Shown one piece after another: positions 12,344 to 24,939 of a DNA stretch of 64,000 nucleotides. This DNA comes from Austropuccinia psidii. Lineage: Eukaryota > Basidiomycota > Pucciniomycetes > Pucciniales > Sphaerophragmiaceae. Made by a program: the position numbers and the translations under genes. Position 1 is the stretch's first letter, and the number at the start of each line of letters is the position of its first letter. Under the pieces are notes generated by a model, which searched no databases, was not told the DNA's origin, and saw only the letters and a program-made list of their open reading frames with translations. The DNA is taken from assembly GCA_023105745.1 (NCBI GenBank), contig JALGQZ010000009.1, positions 9,212,937 to 9,276,936 of the forward strand. The letters are read 5' to 3'.

Positions 12344-15300
12344 TGATCAACAACATAGAAGCCAAAATACATCTTGACTCAGGCCCTTTTTGCACTTGTG
12401 TTGGAAAACGTTATCTTGACAAGATTTATACCAATTGGCAGGAAACATTGATGCCAATTGAAGGTATAAAATTCAGCAGTGCTAGCCAGAATATGAACCC
12501 CTTGGGTATATTCGAAGCAGAAATAATATTTCCTCATCCTGCAGGGAGTATAAGATTGAAAGATGAATTTGTTGTTATGAATAATTGTACTTCACAACAC
12601 TTTATACTTGGGAATGATTATCTCAATAATTATGGTATTGATATTAATAATCATAAAGACAGGTATTTCACTATAGGGGAAAATAAAAGACAAAAATTGG
12701 CTTTTCCTCCAGAAAAAAGAGAAACCACTGTCATCAAACAAGTGAAAAATGTTGATAAAGAAACTTTTGTGTCAGATCAGTTAATTGAAGCACAAATTAG
12801 TCCTGAATTAACATTAGAAATGAAGGAGGAACTTATTGAAATTTCATTTCAATATAGGGATGCCTTTGCTTCTGATAATGAACCACTTGGGGCTATCAAA
12901 TGCCATGAAGTGGACATTATGCTTAATGTGGAAAGACCTTATCCGCTACTATTAAGAAAACCAGCTTACCCAGCTAGCCCTAGGGCTAGAGAAGCATTAG
13001 AGAATCATATTAATGAACTAATGAAACTGGGGGTTCTTAGAAAAGTTGGGCACAATGAGGAAGTAGAAGTCACAACTCCAGTGATCATTACTTGGCATAA
13101 TAATAAGTCAAGGATGGTTGGTGATTTTAGAGCACTAAATACCTATACTATTCCAGATAGGTACCCAATCCCTAGAATCCATGAGAATTTGACTCAATTA
13201 TCCAAAGCAAAATTTATTACTTCCATGGATGCTCTTAAAGGCTTCCATCAAAATGTTTTAACACCTCATGCTAGGAAATTATTGAGAATAATTGCTCATT
13301 ATGGGATTTATGAATATTTGAGGATTCCTTTTGGTATTAAGAATGCACCCTCTCATCATCAGAGAATGATGAATACCATCTTCCCACATTAATTATCAGA
13401 GGGATGGTTAATCATTTATATTGATGACATTCTCATTTGTTCAGAAACCTGGCAATTACATTTAGAGAGACTTTCATTAGTACTTAAGAAAACTCTACAA
13501 GTGAACATGAAAATCTCACTTAAAAAATGTAATATTGGGTTCCATGAGTTAAAAGCTGTAGGACATGTAGTCTCAGGACTGAGCCTTGGTGTTGATAAAA
13601 ACAAAGTGGCTGCAGTTTTACTGAAACAAATGCCTCAGAACAAAAGAGAAATGATGTCTTTCTTAGGGTTTGCCAGTTATTACAGGCAACACCTTAAAGA
13701 TTTTGCAATCCATGCCAGATCATTATACAGAATTTGTGATCAGCAAACTGTTTTTGAAATGACACAGGAGAGAATTCAAGCATATGATAAAATAAAGTAT
13801 GCCTTGACCAATGCACCATTATTATTAATGCCAAACTGGAAACTTCCTTTCAAGCTGTATATTGATGCATGTGGTGAAGGGTTAGGAGCCGCTCTTCATC
13901 AAGTTCAAATTGTCAATGACAAGCCTTATGAAGGTCCAATTTGTTTTATTTAAAGACAAATTAAACCTACTGAGGCCAGATATGGAGCTAGCCAAATGGA
14001 GTGCCTTTGCCTTGTTTGGGCTTTGGAAAAACTTCATTACTATCTTGATGGTAGTGTGTTTGAAGTAATTACTGATTGCAATGCAGTAAAATCACTTCTT
14101 AACATGAAGACTCCAAACAGACACATGTTAAGATGGCAGATTGCTATACAGGAGTATAGAGGCAATATGACCATAGTACACAAGGCTGGAAATATTCACA
14201 AGAATGCTGATGGCTTAAGTAGATGGGAATTACCAAATACACCTGATAACCCTGCCTATGTTCCTACAAGTGCAGAACCTCAAATTCCAATTGAAGGAAT
14301 TAATATCACAGATGATGGAACAGAATTCTTTGAGGAAGTTAGAGAAAGCTATAAGCAAGATAAAAATTGCCATATGCTTACTGCTCTAATTGACAAAGAT
14401 TGAAAAGATGCAGCATTGGCTAATTCTCTGTATGATATTTGGAAAACATCTTATGATAATGGAAGATTCCACTTATTTGATGGTATACTATATCATAGAT
14501 CTAAACACACATGTGTCATGGTTTTATGTAGTAGAATGTTGATTGCCATAATACTACTAGAGTGCCATGATAACATTTATTCTGAACATCTGTCTGAAGA
14601 CAGAACAATGGAAAGAATTAAAACATGTGCCTGGTGGCCATCTTGGAGAAAAGATGTCATTGAATACTGTCATAGTTTTGATAGATGCCAGAAAGCCAAT
14701 AAAGCTACTGGTAAAAGATTTGGTTTAATTATCCATATTCAAGAACCAAGTACCCCATGGGAAGTGGTTCACATGGATTGGGTAACTTCTTTACCACCAG
14801 GAGGTGATAAGAGCTACAATGCATGTCTTGTTATTGTAGACAGATATAGCAAAACACCAATCTTTTTACCCTGTCATAAGGATGACACATCTATGGATAC
14901 AGCTCTTTTAATTTGGAACAGAGTCATATCCCATACTGGTCTCTTTAAAATCATTATCAGTGATAGAGACCCAAAATTCACATCAGCCTTATGGACTAAT
15001 TTACATACGCTTTTGGGTACAAAACTATCATTCTCAACAGCCTACCATCCACAAAGAGATGGGCTGGCAGAAAGAATGATTCAAACCCTTGAGGACATGA
15101 TCAGAAGATTTTGTGCTTATGGCCTGGAGCTTAAAGATTCTGCTGGCTTTACCCATGATTGGTGTACTCTTATACCAGCATTGGAATTGGCCTATAAGAC
15201 CTCCATTCATGCTTCAAAAGGCAAGACTCCTGCAATATTGGAAAAAGGATGGAACCCCAAACTTCCAGTTGATACTTTGAAAAAATATCTAGTTGATATT

Positions 15301-15873
15301 CATCCAACTGCTTCAAGCTTTAAATTATTGCTTGATAAAGTAAGGCACCATGCAAATCAAAGCATGAATGATGCCTTTTAATATGCTAAGCAAAAATGGG
15401 ATAAGAGTCATAAGACACCAGAATTCAAATTAGGGGACTTAATACGAGTTTCAACCTTGAACTTTAATAATATTAAAGGTCCAAAGAAATTGAAAGATTC
15501 CTTTTCAGGACCATTTATTATCAAAGCCCTTCATGGGACAAATGCAGTACAAGTAGAACTGTCAGGAGAGTTAGGAAACAAATATCCAACTTTTCCTGTC
15601 AGTCTTGTAAAGCATTATACTTCAAGTGATAAGGAATTATTTCCTTTAAGAAATGAAACATCCTTAGAGGTACCCCCACTTGAGCCAAGTGAGGAGAAAA
15701 AAGTACTAAAAGTCTTGAAAGAAAGAAGACTTAGGGGTAAAAATGAAAGAGAATACTTAGTCAGGTACAGAAATCCACAACATGAAGATGAGTGGATTGA
15801 AGAGAGTAAAATATCTGATTCCCAAAAGTTTCTCAGAAGATTCAGACATGAGAGAAGACCAATTCCTCAATAA
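12244..15873 (+). pseudogene. Protease, RT, RNase H, integrase and chromodomain polyprotein (B)
   Basis: One continuous frame (start codons 12244, 13501, 13996, 14416 and 15457 are in phase) broken by four nonsense codons: TAA 13390-13392, TAA 13951-13953, TGA 14401-14403, TAA 15379-15381. Domains in order: retropepsin with LDSGPFC (Asp codon 12376-12378), RT with FITSMDALKG and YIDD near 13418-13429, RNase H with [34 protein letters not shown] and [13 protein letters not shown] and integrase core ([26 protein letters not shown]), then a chromodomain-like tail to the stop at 15871-15873. All stops look like point mutations, so the element decayed without large rearrangement. Confidence 0.93.
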
Positions 15874-15999
15874 AAAGTTTGAATTGTGTGCTTTACATAC
15901 TTGAACAGTATAAGTAGAGAGGTTGGACAGTGGATTATACCCCCCCAAATAACTTGGGGGTATACTACAAAATAAAAATTGTTGTACAATTTTTTTTTT

Positions 16000-16011
16000 G
16001 GTGGTAGGGAA
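16000..16011 (+). other. Polypurine tract of element B
   Basis: GGTGGTAGGGAA directly precedes the 3' LTR start TGTGAG. The 126 bases between the pol stop and this tract are non-coding. There is no env-like gene between integrase and the LTR. Confidence 0.6.
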
Positions 16012-18184
16012 TGTGAGCCTGTGAGGTATGTATAACATACCCATAAGGCCACAAATGATTTTATAAACAGTTAATTTTGTCTTAAACAGACTTTCTAATT
16101 GGATTTAAAATAAAAAATAACAAAAAATAAGTATAACTTTTTTTTGGATAAGCAAAGTTATAAATATTATGTCATTTTTGGATTCTACACCAAAAATAAC
16201 CTAGGGTACACCCATAGGGTGTTATACCCAAAAACACTTATTTATTGAGTTATTGGAAGATTTAAGGATCTCAAAGTACTTATGTAACTTTTTAACATTT
16301 TTTTAAAATTGTTAAATTTAAGCTTAAATAAGCTTAAATTTAAAGTTGCATAAGGTTTATGCAAACTTACCAAAATTTTAGTTAAAATTGAGGTGTGGTG
16401 TATATTTACTGAATTGGCTAAGGATTTGACATACAGAATGTAAATCCTGCATGAGCTCAATTTAAAAGGGTTTAAAGTCATGGTATGGCTTTAAATAAAT
16501 AAAAGGGCAAAATCCACGCAAAAAGGTGGGACAAAGGAAAAAGACCAAATAGAGCTGGGGTACCCAACTTTTTGGATCTGCAAGGATTCAATTAAGGTTG
16601 TCCACCTGTATTGGAGGATTTTCAACCTTATTTAAGCTTTAATGTTAGACTTTGATCCAACCTTAAGGTTTAAACTGGTTTTATCCCAATTTGGACAGGA
16701 ATTTCAAGCTGCCAAAGGGTAAATCCCAATATACAGGCTTGAAATCAAGTTTTGAAGAACTGTCAAAGCTTAATCAAGCTTAAAACTTTAAAGTTACAAG
16801 CATTGAAACCTTATCAAAAGCTACGGTTTGGTGTATATTGCTATTTTACGTGGAAAAATAGCAATAACTTCAAAAATTGATTGAAAATCCAATTCTTGAT
16901 GGATTTGCTTGAAAATTTCACACAACTTAGCATTTAATATTATCTACATATAAATGAAATTTTAAGTATCTTTTATAAACAAATTTCCTGGGTAATTAGC
17001 CTGGAAATTTACTCTTTTAATTAAGCTCAAAGAAAATTATGATTTCTTTAAAAATTAATTAAAAATTGAGTTTAAGAGATTTCTGCTTGAAACTCTATTT
17101 TTAAGTTGTTCATGTGCTGAACTTTAATATAAATAAGTTTATATATATTAAAAAATTAAAATAATTAGTTTCAATGAGGATTAAAGCTACATGGAGTTAA
17201 GAATAACACTGGTAACTTTAAATTGGAATTAAAAACAAGTTGCCTTAAGTTAAGAACTTTGTTTTTAAGCATGGTTTTTCAGTTTTGACCTGAGCACGCC
17301 CTCTATATTCATTATGAATCATGAGAGCTGCTCTGAAGACATAAAAAGAGTCTTTTCATCACTGTTTTTGTCCATCATTAATTATCAATCCAATCATATT
17401 AGAAATTTAAACAGGTAAAGTTTTATTAATATAAAATCTTATTATTAAAATTAATTCTTAAGTTATTTTTATTCTTTATTTATTAAAATTAAAGAATTGA
17501 AGTTATATAATTCAGATTATTGTTGTAATCACCAATAATATATTTTGTTTTATAAAGTTATCATCTTAAATATCTCTTAAAATCCACAAATTCCTCTCAA
17601 AAACTCTTTAATCATAAATTTTATTATAAAAGGTTGTTTTATCTTTTAAATTATTGATTTTTGGCGTTTTTTTAACTAATAATTATTATTTAATATAATA
17701 ACTGTTGTTGTTTGACTTGTTTTATTAAATAAATATTATAAGTAAGTTTTCTCTAAAGTTCTATATTTTTTTTATCTAGTATTAGTGTTCTTATATAGAA
17801 TTTTTATTCTATAAGAATGATTTCTTCTCAGTGTGTGTTTAATTCTTTTTATAAATAATATTTATATTATTTATAAGTGGTTAAATATTTATATTTTCCA
17901 TGTGTAATTGTCTCATTAAGAGCTTTACACTTCTTATTGTTATAATTGTCAGTGACTATAACAATAATAGAATAATTATAACTTATTATAATTATTATAT
18001 TTTTTTTATTATTATATTATTATAATAATAATAATTAAATTTATTTTTTTATGTAATTATTTTTAAGAATTATATTTAAATTTGTGGTTATAATATTTTA
18101 TTATATTATATTTTTCTACTGAGGACAGTCATAGTATTCTTGATATTGCTACTATTATCAAGAGTTTCAGAGACAAACCTTACA
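16012..18184 (+). repeat. 3' LTR of element B (2173 bp)
   Basis: Starts TGTGAGCCTG and ends AAACCTTACA, followed by the duplicated CTAAT. It is the partner of 7223-9423, differing by scattered substitutions and a few small indels, so the insertion is fairly recent compared with its host A1. Confidence 0.95.
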
Positions 18185-19246
18185 CTAATCATAGTTGATA
18201 GGTTCAGCAAGAGCATGAGGTGTCTACCATGCCATAAAGAGGACACAGCCATGGATACTGCTCTGTCATTCTGGAATAACATATCTACCTGTGGAGTCCC
18301 AAAAATCATAATTAGTGATAGGGACCCAAAATTCACATCAGAAATTTGGACCAACTTGTATGACATGGTTGGCACCAAGCTTGCATTTTCCACAGCTTAC
18401 CATCCCCAAACAGATGGCCTAGCTGAGAGAATGATCCAGACTATGGGAGACATCCTTAGAAGGTTTTGTGCCTATGGCATGGAATATAAGGACCATGAGG
18501 GATATACCCATGACTGGGTTAAACTTCCACCAGCTGTCCAACTGGCTTATAATACAAGTCAGCACTCTACCACAGGAAAAACACCTGCAGTGGTAGAGAA
18601 AGGGTGGAATCCCCTGTTGCCTGTGGATCACTTAAAGAAAAATCTCCTTACCATCCACCCCACAGCCAAAGACTTCCATGATATGTGGAAGAGGGCTTGT
18701 GACACAGCTGCCAAATGCATAGCTGAGGCAAAAGAATATAATAAACAGAGGTGGGACAAGACACAAATGGAACCTGACTTTAAGGAAGGGGACCAGGTGC
18801 TAGTGTCTACACTTAACTTTAATAATCTTAAAGGACCCAAGAAGATGAGGGACTCATTTTTAGGGCCTTTCACTATCATTAGGTTGATAGGAAAGAATGC
18901 AGTGGAAGTCAAACTTACAGAGGAATTTCCCAGGAAGCACCCAGTCTTCTCAGGAAGTTTGGTCAAACCATACTTCCAAACAGAGGAGGATAAATTACCC
19001 TCCAGGAATAAAAACCCCCCACCACATGATATAGTGGAAGTAGAGAACTCCCCAGGACCTGTGTGTAAGATCATCAGGGCAAGGAAGATAAGATGTAATG
19101 GAAAGGATCAAAGACAATAATTAGTCAGATTTAAGCACCAAACAGCTGATAAAGACAAATGGTTGGCAGAAGATGCCATACCAGATGAAAACCTTCATAT
19201 AAGGAGATTCAGAGCCTCTAGGAGGACTGAACAGTCTCATCAATGA
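18185..19246 (+). pseudogene. Integrase core and chromodomain of A1, continuation
   Basis: Continuation of the integrase gene broken at 7222. The duplicated CTAAT (7218-7222 and 18185-18189) lies in the codons of a [10 protein letters not shown] segment, which becomes continuous if element B and one CTAAT are removed. It shows [19 protein letters not shown], the GPF-type module ([12 protein letters not shown]) and a chromodomain-like tail. A TAA stop at 19117-19119 cuts the tail compared with A0, where that codon is sense. The remaining frame reaches the normal stop at 19244-19246. Otherwise this half is open over 300 codons. Confidence 0.92.
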
Positions 19247-19269
19247 TGAGCCTTTTTAGAGGGAGGGTA

Positions 19270-20707
19270 TGTCAGCCTGTGACTCAAAAACAGAGCCTAA
19301 GCATGACAGCCAAAATACCATAAACCCATGGTATAGCCAAGATACTACCAAAACATGGTGCTGAGCCAAATCAGCTCAAAAGGTATCAAAGGAAAGAGGA
19401 AAATCACCTCATTCTGAAAATATAAGTCCCATCACCATAGGACAACAAATAACAAAGTTATTCCTGCTCAAAGTCATTGCTGAGCATAAACCTTAATTTT
19501 CACCTCCCATCTAAAATCTAGAAGGAGAGGCTTAACCCCATCAAATGGGTATTCAAAATAAAGCTCTAATCCAGGGCTATCCAATGGTACCAGCCAAACT
19601 GAGCTAGGACCAATATTACTGGAGTTATGGTCAATTTCAGGCCAAATAAGGGTGAAAAAAACATTCACCTCTCATCTAACTTCTACAGTTTTAGTGTGAG
19701 ATACTTGAAGTGGGGTATTTTTGAAAAGAGGACAATCAGGGCTATCTGATGGTGTCACCCATTTCCCATATCTCAACTACAGCAGAAGTTATGGGGCAAA
19801 CAAGCTCAATACAGCTTTTTGCCAAAAACACGCATATGTACAAAGTTCTTGTACATGGTATCACTTTGCCATATTGAATGATAACCATATCAAATAAAGT
19901 AAAATTGTGTAGAACACATACAGGGCTACACACTGGTTCAGTATTGAGGTTGATATCTCAAAAAATGACAAAGTTATAGCTGTTTTAAGGTCAAAATCCC
20001 ACATTCTGACCAATGCAGCCTTACCATGGGATAATATCCCATAACCATGAATATGAGGTGTCAAATAGACAAAGAAGGTTGTTTTTACTTCAATACCTCA
20101 TAGGTCAGTCAATACTGGGGTCCCACACAGCTTCTGTACAGCATTCTACACATCATACACGTCAGAATCAGGCTGTGAGGTCCCCAGATGACAACTTTCA
20201 CCCTGTATTGGTGAAACCTGCCCAGATGTGGTTTCAAAACCACATTTGAGCCCAATACAGGCTACACAGGCTCTCTGCAAACCACAAGCCAGTCCTAGAT
20301 AGTGAAAAAATCTTCACTTCCTCTACGTGGAAAGGTCTAGCACGCCTCCACCCCATTTAAGGATAAAAAGGAGGCTTTTCACAGCCACAATTGTCTCCTC
20401 ATCCTGCTCTTTAATAACCTACGTAGTAAACTGTCAAAAACAGTTTTAATCTTGGTTAATAATCAGGTATAGTTATAAGTTTTAATTATTGTAGTGTTTT
20501 ATTATTGTAACCCAACAGATAAAGCTGCACCCAGGGGTTTCAACAGCACTCACCACCACTATATTATATATAGTAAAACCCTTTTAATCTTGAATCAAAA
20601 CTTTCTTCAACCCTTATAAACCTTGTTAAACCATTTTACCGTGTCACAAACATAGTTAAAGCTGCAAACTAGCCTATTTACACCTTTATCATAGTTTCAT
20701 CCTGACA
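19270..20707 (+). repeat. 3' LTR of A1 (family A, 1438 bp)
   Basis: TGTCAGCCTG at the start, TTTCATCCTGACA at the end, preceded by the polypurine tract AGAGGGAGGGTA (19258-19269). It is closely similar over its whole length to 1478-2907. Confidence 0.92.
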
Positions 20708-21222
20708 CCAATATTACTGGAGTTATGCTCAATTTCAGGCCAAATAAGGGTGAAAAAAACATTCACCTCTCATCTAACTTCTACAGTTTTCCTGTGAGAT
20801 ACCTAAAGTGGGGTCATTTTGGAAAGAGAGAAATCAGGGCTATCTGATGGTGTCATCCATTTCCCCATATCTCAACTATAGCAGAAGTTATGGGGCAAAC
20901 AAGCTCAATACAGCTTTTTGCCTAAACCACGCATATGTACAAAAATCTTGTACATGGCATAGCTTTGCCATATTTAATGATAACCATACTAAATGAGGTA
21001 TCATTGTGTAGAACACATACAGGGCTACAAGGTGGTTCAGTTTTGAGGTTGATATCTCGAAAACGGACAAAGTTATAGCTGTTTTAAGGTCAAAATCCCA
21101 CATTCTTACCAATACAGCCTTACCATGGGATAATATCACATAACCATGAATAGGAGGTGTCAAGTTGACAAATAAGCTTGTTTTTACTTCAATACCTTAT
21201 ATGTCAGTCAATACTGGGGTCC
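20708..21222 (+). repeat. Family A LTR remnant A3, first fragment
   Basis: Begins CCAATATTACTGG inside a family A LTR (it aligns to 19611 onward in the A1 LTR, about 340 bases from the LTR start) and runs to about LTR position 850. It is the target into which A1 inserted. It ends at GGTCC (21218-21222), where the inverted LTR A4 has inserted. Confidence 0.88.
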
Positions 21223-22661
21223 TGTCAGGATGAGTCTATGTTGAAGTGGTAATAAAGCTATTTACAACTAAAACTATGACTGTGACACATGAAAAATAGT
21301 TTAAAATATTTTTATAAAGGTTAAAAGATGGTTTTAATTGAAAATAAAAGGGCTTTACTATAAGGAATATAGTGGTGGGGAGCGCTGTTGAAAGCCCTGG
21401 GTGCAGCTTTACCTGTTGGGTTTCAATAATAAAGACTACAATACTTTAAATTAAGAGTATACCTGATTATTAACCAAGAGTAAAACTGTTTTTGACAGTT
21501 TACTACGTAAGTTATTCAAGAGCAGGATGAGGAGACAATTCTGGCTGTGAAAAGCCTCCTTTTTATCCTGAAATGGGGTGGAAAGGGTGCTAGACCTTCC
21601 CACGTAGAGGAAGTGAAGATTTTTTCACTCTCTAGTACTGGCTTGTGGTTTGCAAACAGCCTGTATAACCTGTATTGGGCTCAGATGTGGTTTTGAAACC
21701 ACATCTGGGCAGTTTTCACCAATAAAGGGTGAAAATTTTCATCTGGGGACCTCACAGCCTGATTCAGATGTGTATGATGTGTAGAATGCTGTACAGAAAC
21801 TGTATGGGACCCCAGTATTGACTGACATATGAGGTATTGAAGTATAAACATGCTTCTTTGTCTATTTGTCACCTCATATTCATGGTTATGGGATATTATC
21901 CCATGGTAAGGCTGTATATGACAGCAGGTGGGAATCTGACCTTAAAACAGCCATAACTTTGTCAATTCTTGAGATATCAACCTCAAAATTTGTTCCGTGT
22001 GTAGTCCTGTATGTGCTCTACTCAATGGTATCTTATTTGATATGGGTATCATTAAATATGGCAAAGTTATCCCATGTAGAAGAGTTTTGTACCTTTGCGT
22101 GTTTTAGGCAAAAAGCTGTATTGAGCTTGTTTTCCCTATAACCTCTGCTGTAGTTGAGATATGGGGAAGTGGATGACACCGTCAGATAGCCCTGATTGTT
22201 CTCTTTCCAAAAAGACCGCACTTCAAGTATCCCACACTAAAACTGTAGAAGTTAGATGAGAGGTGAATGTTTTTTTCACCCTTATTTGGCCTGAAATTGA
22301 CCATAACTCCAGTAATATTGGTGCTAGCTCAGTTTGGCTGGTACCATTGGATAGCCCTGGATTAGAGATTCATTTTGAATACCCATTTGATGGGGTTAAG
22401 CATCTCCTTCTAGATTTTAGATGGGAGGTGAAAATTAAGGTTTATGCTCAGCAATGACTTTGAGCAGGAATAACTTTGTTATTTCTCGTCCTATGGTGAT
22501 GGGACTTATATTTTCAGAAAGAGGTGAGCTTCCTCTTTCTTTTGATACCTTTTGAGCTGATTTGGCTCAGCTCCATGTTTTGGTGGTATCTTGGCTATAC
22601 CATTGGTTTATGGTATTTTGGCTGTCATGCTTGTGCTGTGGTTTTGAGTCACAGGCTGACA
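21223..22661 (-). repeat. Solo LTR A4 (family A, inverted, 1439 bp)
   Basis: Reads TGTCAGGATG at its left end and CAGGCTGACA at its right end on the plus strand, the exact reverse orientation of the other family A LTRs. The perfect 5-bp duplication GGTCC flanks it (21218-21222 and 22662-22666), and the A3 LTR continues across it. No internal element sequence remains, so this is a solo LTR left by recombination between two LTRs. Confidence 0.95.
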
Positions 22662-22689
22662 GGTCCCATACAGTTTCTGTACAGCATTC
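22662..22689 (+). repeat. Family A LTR remnant A3, second fragment
   Basis: GGTCC followed by CATACAGTTTCTGTACAGCA continues A3 exactly where the first fragment stopped. The LTR similarity ends abruptly at about 22689 where minisatellite-like sequence starts. The rest of A3 is missing, which implies a deletion or a second break. Confidence 0.8.
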
Positions 22690-22872
22690 AACAATTCAAA
22701 CAATTGCTTATTCCAGGGCAGGCTTCCAACAATTCACACACAAATACTTACACTTGTACAGGTTCAAAAACGCTGCACATGCACATCCTTACGCTTGTAC
22801 AGGTTCCCTACATTTCAGACCATTCCTTACGCCTGGGAAGCCTCCCAACAATTCTAAAAATTCCTTGCATGA
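22690..22872 (+). repeat. Short minisatellite, about 40-bp imperfect units
   Basis: Four or so degenerate units of the type CAACAATTCACAC ... CTTACGCTTGTACAGGTTCC. They belong to the same family as the longer array at 33990-34560. ORFs across it are products of the repeat and are not supported as genes. Confidence 0.75.
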
Positions 22873-23270
22873 CTAAGATTAATAGCATGTGACCATAGAA
22901 AAAGCCATGACTCATCCAGCTCCGATGGATTGCTCACATGCGGGGAACCCCCACATTTTTACAGTTAAGATCTGATATGGTTTAGAACCATGGAAGTAGA
23001 AAATATAGGAGGCAGTAATTGTGACTATTTGCGCATTTTCTGCAGAGAGATTCACACAGAGAAATTCTAACACAAAAATTTGGTGGGGCACTTACAAAAA
23101 TTATTCTCATGCAATAGGATATTTGAACCATTGAGGAAAATATAATTTCACGTCAACAAAGAATGGAATATAAATGGAACATAACAATCATTGAATACAA
23201 ATAGTTTATTTGAAAGAAAGTATTACAAAAGATGAAAAGAGGAAATAATGTGATTTGTTTTTTTTGAATT

Positions 23271-24513
23271 TTATTTTTCCAAGTATTTGGAGACTATCCC
23301 TGTGATGTCCTCCTTTGGATAAGCCTCCAGTGCCTGGGCAAGGAGGGAGTTTAGTTCCTCCCAGAATTCCCGGTGCATCTCATTTTGATGAGTTGCAGCC
23401 ACAAAGGGAATCCTGTGGAGCAATCAGCAATTCTCCAACAATATTGGGTTGATGGATTCGTGGGAGATGGCTTGAGGAATTATCAAGGTTGGTTGTAAGT
23501 TGGTAAATTCCTGGCAATCCTCATCGTGGGAATGAGGAGAGGAGGCGGTGGGGTTCTTGAAGGTACTGGGGAGGGAGGATGCGCCAGGCATATTGTCAAT
23601 GGTGATGATGGAGTGGGGTGGAGTGGGACAAGCTGGAGATGGTTGAAGGAAAGGTGAGGAAAAGTTGGGAAGAGTAAAAAAAGTGAAGTTGGGACTTACC
23701 AAAAGGTTCCTCCATGGATTGTGTCGGAGCCACCTCAGGTTCAGGATCATGAGTTGGAATGTCCTCATGTGGTTCAAAAGATGCACTTGGGCCGGGAATA
23801 GGTGGCCCATCTCTTTGTGAGGGTTCTACAGAAGGAGGAACAGTCAGTTCACTTGAGTAAAAAGTGGAAATTAAATGAAACTTTGGCTGCTTACCGTTGA
23901 ATAAGTCCTCCAACCATTGGGTGCCACTTGGGCCTGGGGTCAGTTGCGGCAGAGTTTGCTCGGAAGGAAAACTAGGAACGGGAGAGTCTTGTTGTGGGGG
24001 ATTTGGTTGGTTTTCCTCTATGCGTAATGGAAAAAGGTCAGTATGATTTCATGAAGAGAAAAAAAACTTACTTTGGCATTTGAATCCCATGGGTGACAAG
24101 ACATGGTGATGATCGCCACAAGCTCGAATGTCCTCTTGCCATTGCCATCCTTCATCAGCTGGATAATCACTTCTCTCCAGTCAAGGAGTGAAGTGACCAT
24201 CGGATGGTGGCCTAGGAGGGGGGGTGGACAAATCAATACTTGAGGGGACTGGGCTAATTTTCCAGAATTGTTCCCATCTTCCTGTTTGGGGTCCCTGCGT
24301 CCATTGCCACTCAGAAATGCTTTCATCATCGTTGACCACAAAGGAGTCCTCGCGAGGGCGTCTTGGTTGGGAACTCCTCTTGCCGTGTGGTCTGAAGGGT
24401 CAGAAAACAAACAAGCATTTCTTGTGTGCTTGGCAGCAAGCATCACAAGCGTCGGTTGTTGTCGAGGAGCAGATGCAGGGGATACCCTGCTTAGTGAATA
24501 AAGTGCATGACCT
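23271..24513 (-). pseudogene. Degenerate Zn2Cys6-like protein gene (R1 copy)
   Basis: The minus strand reads a cysteine-rich N-terminus (CTLFTKQGIPC ... DACDACCQAHKKC) resembling the fungal binuclear zinc cluster CX2CX6C...CX2CX6C, with the second Cys changed to Phe. It is followed by Arg/Pro-rich sequence and the segment ISPVPSSIDLSTPPPRPPSD. Further exons with acidic, Pro-rich sequence follow, and the C-terminus ends at the stop 23271-23273 (SKYLEK). The start codon position (24511-24513) is AGG instead of ATG, and a TGA interrupts the frame just after the cysteines. At least three introns are suggested by breaks at about 24070-24020, 23890-23830 and 23700-23620. Probably once a DNA-binding regulator or a transposon accessory protein. 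Clearly broken. Confidence 0.6.
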
Positions 24514-24931
24514 CTAAAACAAAACTACATAGGTTAGTAACTGAATAGAAAGTAAAAAATCAAGAAAAAAATGAAGAAATACAATTAATTCTAAATTTAA
24601 AACGGAATTAAAATATGGATGCTCTAGCTGGAAGGTTTTAAAAGTCTGGAAGAAATTCATGAAGAAGAATTAGGATTAATATTGGAACATAATATTAACA
24701 AAAATTTTCAATGAAGGAGATGCACAAGGTGGATAGAAGGGGGGTTCTGGATGTATAAGCCGGAAAAAAAGAGAGAAAAAAGAAAGGGGAGGGAGGTTAG
24801 TGGAGTGCGATAGAAAAGAGTGGAAAGGCAGGAAGACAAAGTTGAAGATGCACAGGAATGAGAAGAGGGTGAACTGGGAAAAAGTAAAGTGGGTGAGAAA
24901 AAAAGTGGAGGGTGTGTCAGGCAAAGATTGT

Positions 24932-24939
24932 CTTTTATA
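24932..24939 (-). promoter_or_regulatory. Candidate TATA box for the R1 minus-strand gene
   Basis: TATAAAAG on the minus strand, about 420 bases upstream of the lost start codon. It is conserved in the R2 copy at 36719-36726 within a well conserved stretch. A second candidate, GGCTATTTAAGG with ATTGGGTGG beside it, lies near 25140-25165 (R2: about 36930-36955). Confidence 0.4.

Larger units (their letters stand above)
7223..18184 (+). mobile_element. Complete Ty3/Gypsy family B element (10,962 bp)
   Basis: Two long direct LTRs (7223-9423 and 16012-18184) flank an internal region with gag, protease, RT, RNase H, integrase and a C-terminal chromodomain-like segment. The perfect 5-bp target duplication CTAAT is present on both sides (7218-7222 and 18185-18189), and the flanks are the two halves of the integrase gene of A1. 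The structure is complete but the genes are broken: gag has frameshifts and pol has four in-frame stops. Confidence 0.95.
2908..20707 (+). mobile_element. Ty3/Gypsy family A element A1, split by element B
   Basis: Internal region from mid-gag (2908), through protease, reverse transcriptase, RNase H and integrase, to the 3' LTR (19270-20707). It is interrupted at 7222/18185 by the whole of element B. Its own 5' LTR and gag start must lie left of the window, beyond A0. After its LTR the sequence continues inside another family A LTR (A3). The predicted target duplication is CCAAT (20708-20712), with its left partner outside the window. Confidence 0.85.

Noticed and set aside
15874..16011. Possible envelope gene between integrase and 3' LTR
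   Set aside because: Only 138 non-coding bases. The same holds for A (19247-19269) and C, so these are plain retrotransposons without env.
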